Positions 28,530-36,726 are shown, counted from the stretch's first letter. The stretch is DNA of 64,000 bases from Rhodoblastus sp963704565 (GCA_963704565.1 OY969917.1:992001-1056000), one strand, 5' to 3'. A program made the numbers and translations. The notes: generated by a model from the sequence alone, not told the origin.

Positions 28530-29190
28530 GGGCGGAAAATTCTTCATCACCTCGACCGGCACCGGGATCGGCAAGACTTATGTCGCGACGGCGCTGATCC
28601 GGGCGGCGCGGTCGAGAAACAGAACGGTCGCCGCCACTAAGCCCGTGATCTCGGGCTTCGACAAGTCGGAAATCGCGACCAGCGACACCAGCCGGATTTT
28701 GGCGGCTTTGGGCGAGGCGCCGACGGAAGAGGCGATAGCCCGCGTTTCGCCCTGGCGTTTTTTGGCGCCGCTCGCGCCGAGCATGGCGGCGCGCGCCGAA
28801 CGGAAAACGCTCGATTGCGAGGCGTTGTTTTCTTTTTCTAACAGAGTGTTGCAGCAAGAAGTTGATCTTGCCCTGATCGAGGGCGTCGGCGGCGTGATGG
28901 TTCCGCTCGATGAGCGGAAAACCGTGCTCGACTGGATCGCGGCTTGCGGCGCGCCGGTGGTTCTGGTGGCAGGCGATTATCTCGGCGCGATCAGCCACAC
29001 CCTGACGGCGGTCGAGGTTCTGCGCATGAAGGGCGCGGAAATCGCCGCGATCGTGGTCAGCGAGGGCGAGGGCGGGCTTTTTGCCGACACGATCGCCGAA
29101 CTCGGCCGATGGGTCGCGCCGGCGAAGGTTTTGGGACTCAGGCGCGGCGAGGGCGGCGAGGGGCTTTTGAACGCGCTGATCGGCGTGTAA
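28528..29190 (+). CDS. bioD: Dethiobiotin synthetase
   Basis: ATP-dependent carboxylation and ring closure of DAPA to dethiobiotin. The N-terminus FFITSTGTGIGKTYV holds the P-loop GTGTGIGKT. ATKPVISGF carries the substrate lysine, and LIEGVGGVMVPL is the family glycine-rich block. It is 220 residues. The ATG at 28528 overlaps the divergent bioA start; a TTG at 28519 would add three residues. With bioC, the BioH-like gene, bioF, bioB and bioA it completes the pathway from malonyl-ACP to biotin. Confidence 0.94.
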   Translation: MGGKFFITSTGTGIGKTYVATALIRAARSRNRTVAATKPVISGFDKSEIATSDTSRILAALGEAPTEEAIARVSPWRFLAPLAPSMAARAERKTLDCEALFSFSNRVLQQEVDLALIEGVGGVMVPLDERKTVLDWIAACGAPVVLVAGDYLGAISHTLTAVEVLRMKGAEIAAIVVSEGEGGLFADTIAELGRWVAPAKVLGLRRGEGGEGLLNALIGV

Positions 29191-29510
29191 CATTAATGCG
29201 CGCCGATGTTTCGTTTTTCGTCTGCGACGAAATTATTTCAGCGAGCAAACATGTTCCGGCCACCCTTCAACACCCCGACTTTCGGGCTGCTCACGAGAGC
29301 GCGTTTCGCGACATTTGTCCCAGCAGCGATCATTGCTTGTCAAATAACAACGGTATTTCAGTATCATGCAGATCAGACAACAACAGACGGCGCCTGCGCC
29401 TTTTTGTCGCGGCAAAAGTCATAGTAAACTACTCGATATTGTTTTATAATCGCGCGATGTTTAGGAAGCCAATCCGGTCACGGGGTGACGTTTTGGCAAG
29501 GGAGAGTGAG
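29191..29510. other. Intergenic region before HiPIP gene
   Basis: About 320 bases, AT-richer than average. No gene is supported. It holds the presumed promoter of the HiPIP gene, with TATAAT at 29445-29450. Confidence 0.5.
29445..29450 (+). promoter_or_regulatory. Possible -10 element for HiPIP gene
   Basis: TATAAT in a T-rich stretch about 60 bases ahead of the HiPIP start. No convincing -35 box lies at the normal distance, so this may need an activator or may be fortuitous. Confidence 0.35.
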
Positions 29511-29786
29511 ATGAAAGACCTGGGCAAGAAAGAATCTGCGCCGATTTCGCGGCGCCAGTTGGTTGCGACAGGGCTTGCGGTGGGTTCTGCGGCCCTTCTG
29601 CCGGCGTCGAACGCCAACGCGATGACGAAGGTTTCGAAGGCCGCCGTCCACTTCACAGAGACGGCCGCCAACGGCCATCACTGCGGCGCGTGCAATAATT
29701 TCATGGCGCCGTCCAGCTGCCGATTCGTCGATGGGGCCGTCTCCAACGAGTGTTCGTGCTGGATCTGGAGCGGTAAGGTCGGCTGA
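29511..29786 (+). CDS. High-potential iron-sulfur protein (HiPIP), Tat-exported
   Basis: A 91-residue precursor. The start has GGGAGAG just upstream. The signal is a Tat type (ISRRQLVATGLAVG), needed because HiPIP is folded with its 4Fe-4S cluster before export. The mature part has the HiPIP pattern C58-x2-C61, then FMAPSSC70, VDG, and C81/C83 ahead of WIW. One cysteine more than usual is present near the end. HiPIPs are soluble periplasmic one-electron carriers between cytochrome bc1 and a reaction centre or oxidase, and the Iro type sits in iron oxidation. It is convergent with a c4-like cytochrome gene. Confidence 0.85.
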   Translation: MKDLGKKESAPISRRQLVATGLAVGSAALLPASNANAMTKVSKAAVHFTETAANGHHCGACNNFMAPSSCRFVDGAVSNECSCWIWSGKVG

Positions 29787-30032
29787 TCAGTTCCGCTATA
29801 GGTGAACGCTTCTGAAAATCCCTTTCTCGGCCGCTAGTGCAACTGGCGGCCGAGGGGTGGCTAATCCCGCCCGCAGCCTTTCTCAGAACGGCAGGTGGGC
29901 TTCTCGTTTCGCGCCGCTCCCATCAAGCGAACGCGTCGACGGTTCCGTTTTGTTGTGCGATTTGAAATGGCAAACGGGGACGGCGGCCTCGGGTCGCCGT
30001 CCCGCTTTATTAGGGGCCAACTGCCCACACGG

Positions 30033-30800
30033 TCATTTCAGAGTGCTGACATAGGCGGCGACCGCGGCGATCTGATCCGGCGTCAGATTGTGCACGATAG
30101 GCGTCATCATCGCCGAGACATCCTCATCGCTCGGCTTCAGGCCGCGCTCCTTCGGGAAATTCTTGATTTTGAGGATGACATAATCGTTCAACTGGCCCGC
30201 CAGTCGCGGGATCTTGTCATTGCCCATGGCGTCCTCGCCATGGCAACCGGCGCAGGCCGGAACTTCGCGGCTCGGCACGCCATTGTGGAAAATGTCCTTG
30301 CCCTCGGCAATCGGCGCCGTCGGCCCGCCGCCGAGCGGGGGCGGGTTGAGGCTATGGAAGCTGTTGGCCAGGAAATCGACCATTTCCGGGCTAAGAATTC
30401 CTGCGACGTGGTTCATGATCACATTGGAGCGGCGAACTTCGATGAAAGCATGCAACTGGTTCTCGATATAGGCCGGCTGCTGCCCGGCGAGGCGCGGAAT
30501 CGGGAAAGCGCCGCGGAAGCCCTGGCCCTGCACGCCGTGACAGGTTTTGCAATAGAGGAACTTGGCTTCCATCTTCTTGTGCTCCGCGGCGCTGACCGGC
30601 TTCGGGGCGGGGGCGGCGGGCTGCGCCGCGGGAGCGGCGGCCGGAGCAGCGGGTTGCGGGGCCGGGGCTGCCGGCGGAGCGGCGCTGCTGGGCGCGGGAG
30701 CCGCGCTCTTCGTCTGATCCTGCGCCTGCGCGGCGACGCCGGCGCCCAGAATGGCGACGGCCGCCGCCAGAGCACGATATTTGCCGCCAAAGCCCTGCAT
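30033..30800 (-). CDS. Diheme cytochrome c, c4-like (1 of 3)
   Basis: A 255-residue exported protein. Signal peptide (ALAAAVAILGAGVAAQAQ), then a Pro/Ala-rich linker of about 40 residues that could tether or extend the protein, then two class I cytochrome domains. Heme sites are CKTCH (84-88) and CAGCH (183-187). Repeated IPRLAGQ segments and NLTPDQIAAVAAYVSTLK are typical c4 features. It shares the FHSLNPPPLGGG block with the next cytochrome, so the two are paralogues. It is transcribed divergently from them across a 500-650 base region. Confidence 0.93.
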   Translation of the reverse strand: MQGFGGKYRALAAAVAILGAGVAAQAQDQTKSAAPAPSSAAPPAAPAPQPAAPAAAPAAQPAAPAPKPVSAAEHKKMEAKFLYCKTCHGVQGQGFRGAFPIPRLAGQQPAYIENQLHAFIEVRRSNVIMNHVAGILSPEMVDFLANSFHSLNPPPLGGGPTAPIAEGKDIFHNGVPSREVPACAGCHGEDAMGNDKIPRLAGQLNDYVILKIKNFPKERGLKPSDEDVSAMMTPIVHNLTPDQIAAVAAYVSTLK

Positions 30801-31301
30801 GATTCCCCACCTTTTTTCGCCGTCCCTTGAAGCGCCGCCGCATTTCCGGCGTCCCCTCCGGACTTGGATTCCGCTAGCGCCGCCATCCTCTGAGCGGCAA
30901 TGATCTAGAACAATTCATCGCGTGACGGCGCCATTATTTACGCCAGCATACGGATATTTTGTGCAGCGCACAAAATCCCGAATCCCGCGATTCGTCCCAA
31001 AGCACGTCGAGTCTTAGTATATTTTTGATATTTGCGGAAATCGCGATTTTTGCATTCATGCCGGCCGGGGCGCACTAAAGCGCGCTATCGGACATGCAGA
31101 TCAGCGATTTGCGGCGACGCGCCCGATTTTCGCCACCTTTCCGACCTTCCGTTGAAATACGCCGAAACCCCGCATTCCAGACGGTTTAGTGCGATCTTCT
31201 TTACTCCAACAACCACTTCCTTTTCCCAAATATGCGACAAAAATGTCACGCAAACTTGAATTTTGGCGGTGACACTTGGAAATTGATCGAAGAGGGTTGT
31301 C
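30801..31301. other. Divergent control region between cytochrome genes
   Basis: About 500 bases, AT-rich in places (for example around 31016-31050 and 31190-31260). No convincing gene: a frame at 31032-31259 has no ribosome site and an Arg/Ser/Thr-rich product. It probably holds the promoters of the minus-strand cytochrome and the plus-strand cytochrome/porin operon. I found no perfect FNR-type palindrome. Confidence 0.5.
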
Positions 31302-31454
31302 ATGTCGAACGAGACGGATGCACAGTATGTCAAGGACGAATCGATGAAACTCCGATCTGGCCCGCGCAACTGGAAGCAGAGCCCGCCCGGAGTTCATATC
31401 AAAACCAAACAAAACATCGACGTGAAATGTATAATTAGGAGAGGGATGCCATGA
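31302..31454 (+). CDS. Possible small leader ORF, coupled to cytochrome gene
   Basis: A 50-codon frame starting at ATG 31302 with GAGGG seven or eight bases upstream. The stop TGA (31452-31454) overlaps the cytochrome ATG (31451) as ATGA, the usual sign of translational coupling. The product is hydrophilic and basic (MSNETDAQYVKDESMKLRSG at its start), with no signal peptide, and I do not recognise it. It could be a leader peptide or chance; conservation would decide. Confidence 0.35.
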   Translation: MSNETDAQYVKDESMKLRSGPRNWKQSPPGVHIKTKQNIDVKCIIRRGMP

Positions 31455-32104
31455 TCGTGATTCATGGGCGAAACGCGTTGAGTTCCATTGCGCTCGCCAT
31501 GGCGCTCATGGCTGTCGGCGCCTCCGGCTCCGCTTCGGCGTCGCCGCGCGCGGCCGCGCAGGGAGGCGTCCAGGCCAAGCTCGAATATTGCGAAACCTGC
31601 CACGGCGAGGGCGGGCAGGGCTTCTACGGCTATTATGCGATCCCGCGGCTGGCGGGGCAGCAGCCGGGCTATATCTTGAATCAATTGCGGGACTTCACCA
31701 GCGGCCTGCGGACCCATCCGATCATGGGCAATGTGGCGCGCGGGGTGAATCCGCCGATGTACGGCGCGATCGCCGCGCATTTCCATTCGATGAATTCGCC
31801 GCCGCTCGGCGGGGGCGGCGGGGGCGATGCGAAGCTCGGCCATTATATTTTCACGAACGGCCTGCCCGAATCCAACGTGCCGGCCTGTTGGGCCTGTCAT
31901 GGGCCGGACGCCCACGGCGTGCGGGAAATTCCCCGTCTTGCCGGCCAGTTGCCGGCTTATATCGAAAAGACCATGGCGAGTTGGGAAGCGGAGCGCTCCC
32001 GCAAGTCGGCCGGCGGCCTTGCGGCGCTCATGGTGCCGACCACCCACAATTTGACCAGGGCCCAAATCGCGGCGGTCGCCGCTTACGTCAGCGGCTTGCG
32101 TTAA
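31451..32104 (+). CDS. Diheme cytochrome c, c4-like (2 of 3)
   Basis: A 217-residue exported protein: signal peptide to about residue 30, then heme sites CETCH (47-51) and CWACH (146-150). It shares IPRLAGQQPGYI, FHSMNSPPLGGG and the end motif NLTRAQIAAVAAYVSGLR with the divergent c4-like protein, so they are near paralogues. Soluble periplasmic two-heme electron carrier of the kind that accepts electrons from Cyc2 (Cyc1) in iron-oxidising bacteria or passes them to cytochrome oxidase. AGGAGAGGG precedes the start. First cytochrome of a plus-strand operon that continues to ccmI. Confidence 0.93.
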   Translation: MIVIHGRNALSSIALAMALMAVGASGSASASPRAAAQGGVQAKLEYCETCHGEGGQGFYGYYAIPRLAGQQPGYILNQLRDFTSGLRTHPIMGNVARGVNPPMYGAIAAHFHSMNSPPLGGGGGGDAKLGHYIFTNGLPESNVPACWACHGPDAHGVREIPRLAGQLPAYIEKTMASWEAERSRKSAGGLAALMVPTTHNLTRAQIAAVAAYVSGLR

Positions 32105-32165
32105 GGCGTTTCGTTCCGGCCAGCGCCGGATCCGTTCCGAGATTCATATTAAGAGAACAAAGGCC

Positions 32166-32933
32166 ATGAGACATATCGGCTTGACGGTCGCATCCCTCGC
32201 GATCTCCCTTCTGGCGGCCGGCCCACTCCACGCCCAGCAGGCGGACGCGAACTATCTCCCGGCGCTGCTGCGGCCGACGCCGGCGAGCGTGCCGGACCAT
32301 AACTGCGTCATCTGCAGGCCCGCCCCCCCGCTTTACTCCCCGCCGCCGGACTCGCCCTATCCCTTGGCGCTGCTGCCGCTTCCGCCGGCGAGCGGCCCGC
32401 CGGTCAAGAACTGCACCTTCTGCCACGGCGTGTCGGCGCAGGGGCTCGCCGTCGCGCCGCGCCTGGCGGGACAGCGGGCCGCCTATATCGAAAAGGAACT
32501 GGGCGCTTTCCGCAATCACTCGCGCGACAACCCCTATTCCGCGCTCTACATGTGGAACGCCGCCGCCAATCTCCATTCGGAAACGACGCGCGCTCTGGCG
32601 GATTATTTCTCTCATGAGGCGCCGCGCGCCGCCGACGACGGCAATCCCGCGCTGGCCGCGCGGGGGAATGCGCTTTTCCATAACGGCGAGCCCGACGCCA
32701 ATATCGTCGCCTGCGTGGCCTGCCACGGCCCGAACGCGCAAGGCGCCCACGCCATTCCACGCCTCGCCGGCCTTTCCTACGCCTATCTGAAGCGGCGGCT
32801 GGAGCAATGGAAACAGGGCTACCACCCGAGCGCCAAGCCGATGCCGCGAGTCGCGCGGAGTCTTTCGGCCGATCAGGTCGACGCGCTCGCGTCCTATTTG
32901 AGTTTCCTCGACGATCGCTCGGCGAGCCGGTGA
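32166..32933 (+). CDS. Diheme cytochrome c, c4-like (3 of 3), proline-rich N-terminus
   Basis: A 255-residue exported protein, signal peptide to about residue 23. Two heme sites, CTFCH (83-87) and CVACH (183-187). Ahead of them, in a Pro-rich stretch, stands CVIC followed by Arg (47-51), a CxxC without the histidine. It is either a lost heme site or a redox/metal pair. APRLAGQRAAYIEK and IPRLAGLSYAYLKRRL are c4-like. It is more divergent from the other two than they are from each other. It is 61 bases after cytochrome 2 and 97 bases before the porin. Confidence 0.9.
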   Translation: MRHIGLTVASLAISLLAAGPLHAQQADANYLPALLRPTPASVPDHNCVICRPAPPLYSPPPDSPYPLALLPLPPASGPPVKNCTFCHGVSAQGLAVAPRLAGQRAAYIEKELGAFRNHSRDNPYSALYMWNAAANLHSETTRALADYFSHEAPRAADDGNPALAARGNALFHNGEPDANIVACVACHGPNAQGAHAIPRLAGLSYAYLKRRLEQWKQGYHPSAKPMPRVARSLSADQVDALASYLSFLDDRSASR

Positions 32934-33030
32934 CGTCCGGCGCCGCGCGCGTCTTTCTTAGGCAATGGTCAGGAACAAACCGCCGCGCCGTGAACCGGGC
33001 CGCAGGCGGGAAGCGAGGAGGGCCAAGCGA

Positions 33031-34500
33031 ATGGCCGGTATGAACGAATTCAATAAAGCTCTCCGGGCCGGCGCCGCGCTCGGCCTCGGCCTTGCCGGTC
33101 TTGTCGGCGCATCCGAGGACGCTTCGGCCCTGCCGAGCTTCGCCCGCCAGACCGGTCAGAACTGTTCGACCTGTCATACGGCCTTCCCGCAGCTCACGCC
33201 CTACGGCCGCCGCTTCAAGCTCGGCGGCTATACCGCCGGCGGCGGCATCGACACCCAATACCCGCCTATCGCCTTCATGCTCATGTCCGAGTTCACCCGT
33301 CTCAATCGCGGCCTCGACGGCCCGCCCGGCTCCAACTATGCGCCTGCGCCCGGCGGCGGCTACAACAGCAACAACAACTGGCTCGACCTGTCCAACCAGG
33401 CCAGCATTTTCTACGGCGGGAAGATCTGGGGCAATCTCGGCGCCTTCGTGCAGGCCACCTACGTCCAGGACGCCGGCGGCAGCGGTTTCTCCTGGGACAA
33501 TACTGACGTCCGTTATACCGACACTTTTAACATCGGCGGCTTCGACGTGCTTTGGGGCCTGGACGCCAATAACAATATCGGCGTGCAGGACGTTTGGAAC
33601 AATATGCCGGCCTGGGGCTTCCCCTTCTTCACGACGACCTTCGGCTTTCAGGGGCCCTCGGCCTCGACCCTGCTCGAAGGCTCTCAAGGCTGGGGCCCCG
33701 GCCAAGTGGTCGGCGCCGGCGGCTATGCCTTCATCAACGATATGCTCTATCTCGAACTCACCGGCTATGGCGCGACTTCCAAGTCGTTCCAATGGGCGAT
33801 CACCGGCGGCCCGGCCAGCAATCTTCTCAGCGGCGTCGCGCCTTATTACCGGGTTGCGCTGGAAAAGAACTGGGGCGAGCATTCGCTTGAAATCGGCGCC
33901 TATGGCATCAATGCGAATGTGATTACGAACGGCAATTCGAACCTGCCCGCGGGAACCTTCGGCTGGCCGACCGACATCCTCACCGACACGGCCTTCGACG
34001 CGCAATATCAATGGATCACCGATGTCCACGAGGTGACCCTGCGCGCGAATTATATTCTGGAGCGGCAGAATCTCTATTCGAGCGTCCTGCAGAGCGGCAC
34101 GAACAATGTCGATTATTTGCGCAGCCTGAAAATCGGCGCCGAATATGTCTACAAGAACACCTATGCGCTCACGGCCACCTATTTCAATATCAGTGGCACG
34201 GCGGACGGGGCGCTTTACTCGCAGAATTCCACCTTCTCGCCCAATTCGGAAGGCTGGATTTTCGACGCGGCCTATCTGCCCTTCTCGCGCGGTGGCCCGT
34301 CGATCTGGCCCTGGGCTAATGCCCGCCTCGGCCTGACCTATACCCTGTTCACCCGGTTTAATGGTTTGAGCAGCAATATCGAAAACCTGGCGCAGGATCC
34401 GAACGGCAATCTACTCTGCAATGGCGGCAGCGCCACGCCTTATTGCCGCAGGGCCAGCGACAACAACACCCTGCTGGCCTATGCTTGGTTCATGTTCTAA
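33031..34500 (+). CDS. Outer-membrane porin with N-terminal single-heme site, Cyc2-like
   Basis: A 489-residue exported protein. Start 33031 has AGGAGGG at 33016-33022. The signal peptide ends near DASA (33), and the sole heme motif CSTCH (45-49) is only about 12 residues into the mature protein, in SFARQTGQNCSTCHTAFPQL. The remaining 400 or so residues are Tyr/Asn/Gly-rich alternating strands ending in the aromatic AYAWFMF, the mark of an outer-membrane beta barrel. One heme at the plug end of a 16-strand-size porin is the architecture of Cyc2, the Fe(II)-oxidising cytochrome-porin. Family membership is inferred by architecture; the iron role is unproven. Confidence 0.72.
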   Translation: MAGMNEFNKALRAGAALGLGLAGLVGASEDASALPSFARQTGQNCSTCHTAFPQLTPYGRRFKLGGYTAGGGIDTQYPPIAFMLMSEFTRLNRGLDGPPGSNYAPAPGGGYNSNNNWLDLSNQASIFYGGKIWGNLGAFVQATYVQDAGGSGFSWDNTDVRYTDTFNIGGFDVLWGLDANNNIGVQDVWNNMPAWGFPFFTTTFGFQGPSASTLLEGSQGWGPGQVVGAGGYAFINDMLYLELTGYGATSKSFQWAITGGPASNLLSGVAPYYRVALEKNWGEHSLEIGAYGINANVITNGNSNLPAGTFGWPTDILTDTAFDAQYQWITDVHEVTLRANYILERQNLYSSVLQSGTNNVDYLRSLKIGAEYVYKNTYALTATYFNISGTADGALYSQNSTFSPNSEGWIFDAAYLPFSRGGPSIWPWANARLGLTYTLFTRFNGLSSNIENLAQDPNGNLLCNGGSATPYCRRASDNNTLLAYAWFMF

Positions 34501-34545
34501 ATTTGGGCCAAAAGGGAGCTTTGACGGCGAGGGCGTGGCGCGGGG

Positions 34546-35625
34546 ATGATCTGGTTTGTCTTCGCGCTGCTGACCGGCGCGGCCGTGGCGGTCCTGCTCT
34601 GGCCGCTCACCGGCCCGCCGCCTGAGACAAGCGAGGATGCGGCCCAAGATACGGCCGATATCGCCTTCTATCGCGCTCAGATCGCTGAAATCGACGCGGA
34701 ATCTTCGCGTGGCGGGGTCGTTTCCGACGAAGCCGAGGCGGCCAAGGCCCAAGCGGGGCGGCGATTGCTCGCCGCCGCGCAGGAAGAAACCGCGCTGGGC
34801 GACGCGCCTCGCGCGCGAAAATTTGCAATCCTGCTGATCGCGTTCGGCGCCCCCTCGATCGCGCTAGGGCTCTACGCCAAGGTCGGACGCCCCAATCTGC
34901 CCGACATGCCGCTGGCGTCGCGGCCGGCGCCGCAGCCGGCGCCCGAAACCGCGAAATCGCTCGCCGAACTGGAGGCTGACCTCGCCGTCCACCCGAAGGA
35001 CGGCGCGGCGCTCGAACGAATCACCCCGCTCTATCTGGCGGCGTGGCGATACGACGACGCGGTCAGAACCAGCAAGGCGGCCATCGACATTCTCGGCGAA
35101 TCGCCGGAACGGCTGGTGAAATATGCCGAGGCTCTGTCCTACGCCAATGACGGCGAGGTCTCGCCGCAAGCCGCGATCCAGTTGCAGCGCGCGCTGCAAC
35201 TCGCGCCGGGCTATCTTTTGGCGCGCTATTATCTCGGCCTCGCCGCCGCCCAGCAGGGCGAGGTGGACAAGGCGCGAAAAATCTGGACCGCCATGCTGCC
35301 CGAACTCAAGCAGGGCTCGAAGGCGAAAAAGGACGTTCTGGACAAGCTCGCCTTGCTCGACGCGCCGGTCGATGGCGCGGCCTCATCCTCCGATCGGCAG
35401 CAGGAATCGATCCAGGCCATGGTCGAGACCGCCGCGCAACGTCTCGCGGCCAAGGGCGGCAACGCCGAAGAATGGATGCGCCTGATCCGCTCCTATATGG
35501 TCCTCAAGCAGCCAGACAAGGCGCGGGACGCTTATGACCGGGCGCGAAAATCCCTTGCGGGCGACGCAACCGCGCAACAGAAACTCGACGCGCTGGCGAA
35601 GGAACTGGGGTTGAAAGGGATGTGA
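34546..35625 (+). CDS. ccmI: c-type cytochrome biogenesis protein CcmI
   Basis: Membrane-anchored TPR protein that presents apocytochrome c to the heme ligation machinery. N-terminal membrane span (MIWFVFALLTGAAVAVLLWP), a cytoplasmic loop with the FYRAQIAEIDAESSRG segment typical of CcmI, a second span at about residues 90-107, then TPR repeats (YLAAWRYDDAV, GYLLARYYLGLAAAQQGEVD). It is 359 residues, normal length. It lies 45 bases after the porin gene. Unusually ccmE, ccmF and ccmH do not follow, so it is an orphan or second CcmI serving this cytochrome cluster. Confidence 0.9.
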   Translation: MIWFVFALLTGAAVAVLLWPLTGPPPETSEDAAQDTADIAFYRAQIAEIDAESSRGGVVSDEAEAAKAQAGRRLLAAAQEETALGDAPRARKFAILLIAFGAPSIALGLYAKVGRPNLPDMPLASRPAPQPAPETAKSLAELEADLAVHPKDGAALERITPLYLAAWRYDDAVRTSKAAIDILGESPERLVKYAEALSYANDGEVSPQAAIQLQRALQLAPGYLLARYYLGLAAAQQGEVDKARKIWTAMLPELKQGSKAKKDVLDKLALLDAPVDGAASSSDRQQESIQAMVETAAQRLAAKGGNAEEWMRLIRSYMVLKQPDKARDAYDRARKSLAGDATAQQKLDALAKELGLKGM

Positions 35626-35698
35626 GCGCATGGGCCGCCTGTTGCGAAACGGATGCGCGCAAGCCATGTGAGAAGAAACAAAACTCTCGGGGGCCAAA

Positions 35699-36061
35699 AT
35701 GTATGAGCGCCTGAATGATCTGCCCGTTCTCGACGCCTATCCGTCGAAGGTTCCGGCGGCGGCCTGGAACGCCTGGCGGCGCTATTGGAGCCGGACGCAT
35801 CATGAGGCCTGTTTCGGGCTGGAGGGCTTGCCGCCCCTGTCGCTGCTGCTCGGCGAGCGGGAATGGGTTCTGATGGATTCGGGCGCTTATGACTTCCCGG
35901 TTCTGAGCTGGTCGGATTTCCAGGACCGGGGACGCGGCCTGCACGAACCGGTTCCCTGCGCCGTGCGCGCCTACCATCAGGGCGCGTCCCGTTTCCGCGA
36001 AAAAGCGCTGGTTCTGATGGTGGAAGAACTCGATACCCGCATGAAAAGGGCTCAGCTTTGA
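35699..36061 (+). CDS. Unknown 120-residue protein
   Basis: No family recognised. The ATG at 35699 is preceded by CTCGGGGG. The product is soluble, aromatic- and Trp-rich (AAAWNAWRRYWSRTHHEACF), with no signal peptide and two cysteines. Its last codons overlap the next start (TTGA at 36058-36061), so the two are expressed together. Position after ccmI suggests, weakly, a link with the cytochrome cluster. Confidence 0.75.
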   Translation: MYERLNDLPVLDAYPSKVPAAAWNAWRRYWSRTHHEACFGLEGLPPLSLLLGEREWVLMDSGAYDFPVLSWSDFQDRGRGLHEPVPCAVRAYHQGASRFREKALVLMVEELDTRMKRAQL

Positions 36062-36360
36062 ACGAAACGACTTATCCAGGTCTCGAAGCGGACCAGCGCG
36101 GCGGCCTGACCGACGCCGGCCGCGCGATCATGGACGCCCAGGTGTTCGGCCTGCTGGCCGAGACCGAAACCGGCGCCGGCTGGTCCATGGCGCGGCTGCA
36201 AAATCTCGCCGAACAGGTGAACCAGGCCTGGCTGCCTTACGGCGGCCTCCCCAGCCGCCTGCCGGACGATCTGCGGCGGCGCCACGCGCAAATCTACCAG
36301 GCCGCCGTCGAACGCGCGCGAGCCATCGGCTGGGATGACGAATTGCTGGACGATGAGTAA
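36058..36360 (+). CDS. Unknown 100-residue protein
   Basis: No family recognised. TTG start overlapping the preceding stop. Soluble, acidic, helical product (ETETGAGWSMARLQNLAEQV, ending DDELLDDE), no signal peptide. Always-together expression with the 120-residue neighbour is implied by the four-base overlap. Possibly partners in a small complex; this is inference. Confidence 0.72.
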   Translation: MNETTYPGLEADQRGGLTDAGRAIMDAQVFGLLAETETGAGWSMARLQNLAEQVNQAWLPYGGLPSRLPDDLRRRHAQIYQAAVERARAIGWDDELLDDE

Positions 36361-36399
36361 AAGAATTTTTGCGGCGCGGCGGCTTTCATCGCCGCTTTT

Positions 36400-36726
36400 T
36401 CAGTATGGAACCTCATCCAGCGCCTTGAGGCAGGCGGCGTTCTTGCCCTTCGCCCGATATGCCTTCGCGCGGTCGAGCGCGTTTTTGGCCTTAGCCAGGG
36501 CGTCCTTGTCGGCGGCCAGCACCGAGGCGGCCGTCGGCTGATGGTGCAGGGTGGCGAAAGTCCCCTCCTTGACGTCCTCGACCGGTTGGCCGCCGGCCTG
36601 GGCCTGATCGACCAGGGCCTGAAGGCGCGCGATTTCGCTTTCGCAGGTCCGGCCTTGCGCCAGGGCGACGTCCGGCGCGCAAAATACGGCCAAAGCGGAA
36701 AAAACGGCGATACGGACACGCGACAT
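36400..36726 (-). CDS. Small exported helical protein, unknown
   Basis: A 108-residue product from the Met at 36726, chosen for AGGAGG five bases upstream. Signal peptide MSRVRIAVFSALAVFCAPDVALAQ in outline, then an Ala/Lys/Asp-rich helical region with one early cysteine (RTCESE) and one late (AACLKAL) that could form a disulfide. No family recognised. It is transcribed toward the unknown pair, convergent, with about 40 bases between. Confidence 0.65.
   Translation of the reverse strand: MSRVRIAVFSALAVFCAPDVALAQGRTCESEIARLQALVDQAQAGGQPVEDVKEGTFATLHHQPTAASVLAADKDALAKAKNALDRAKAYRAKGKNAACLKALDEVPY

Noticed and set aside
31032..31259. 75-codon frame between cytochrome genes
   Set aside because: No ribosome site, biased composition; the region is better explained as promoter space.
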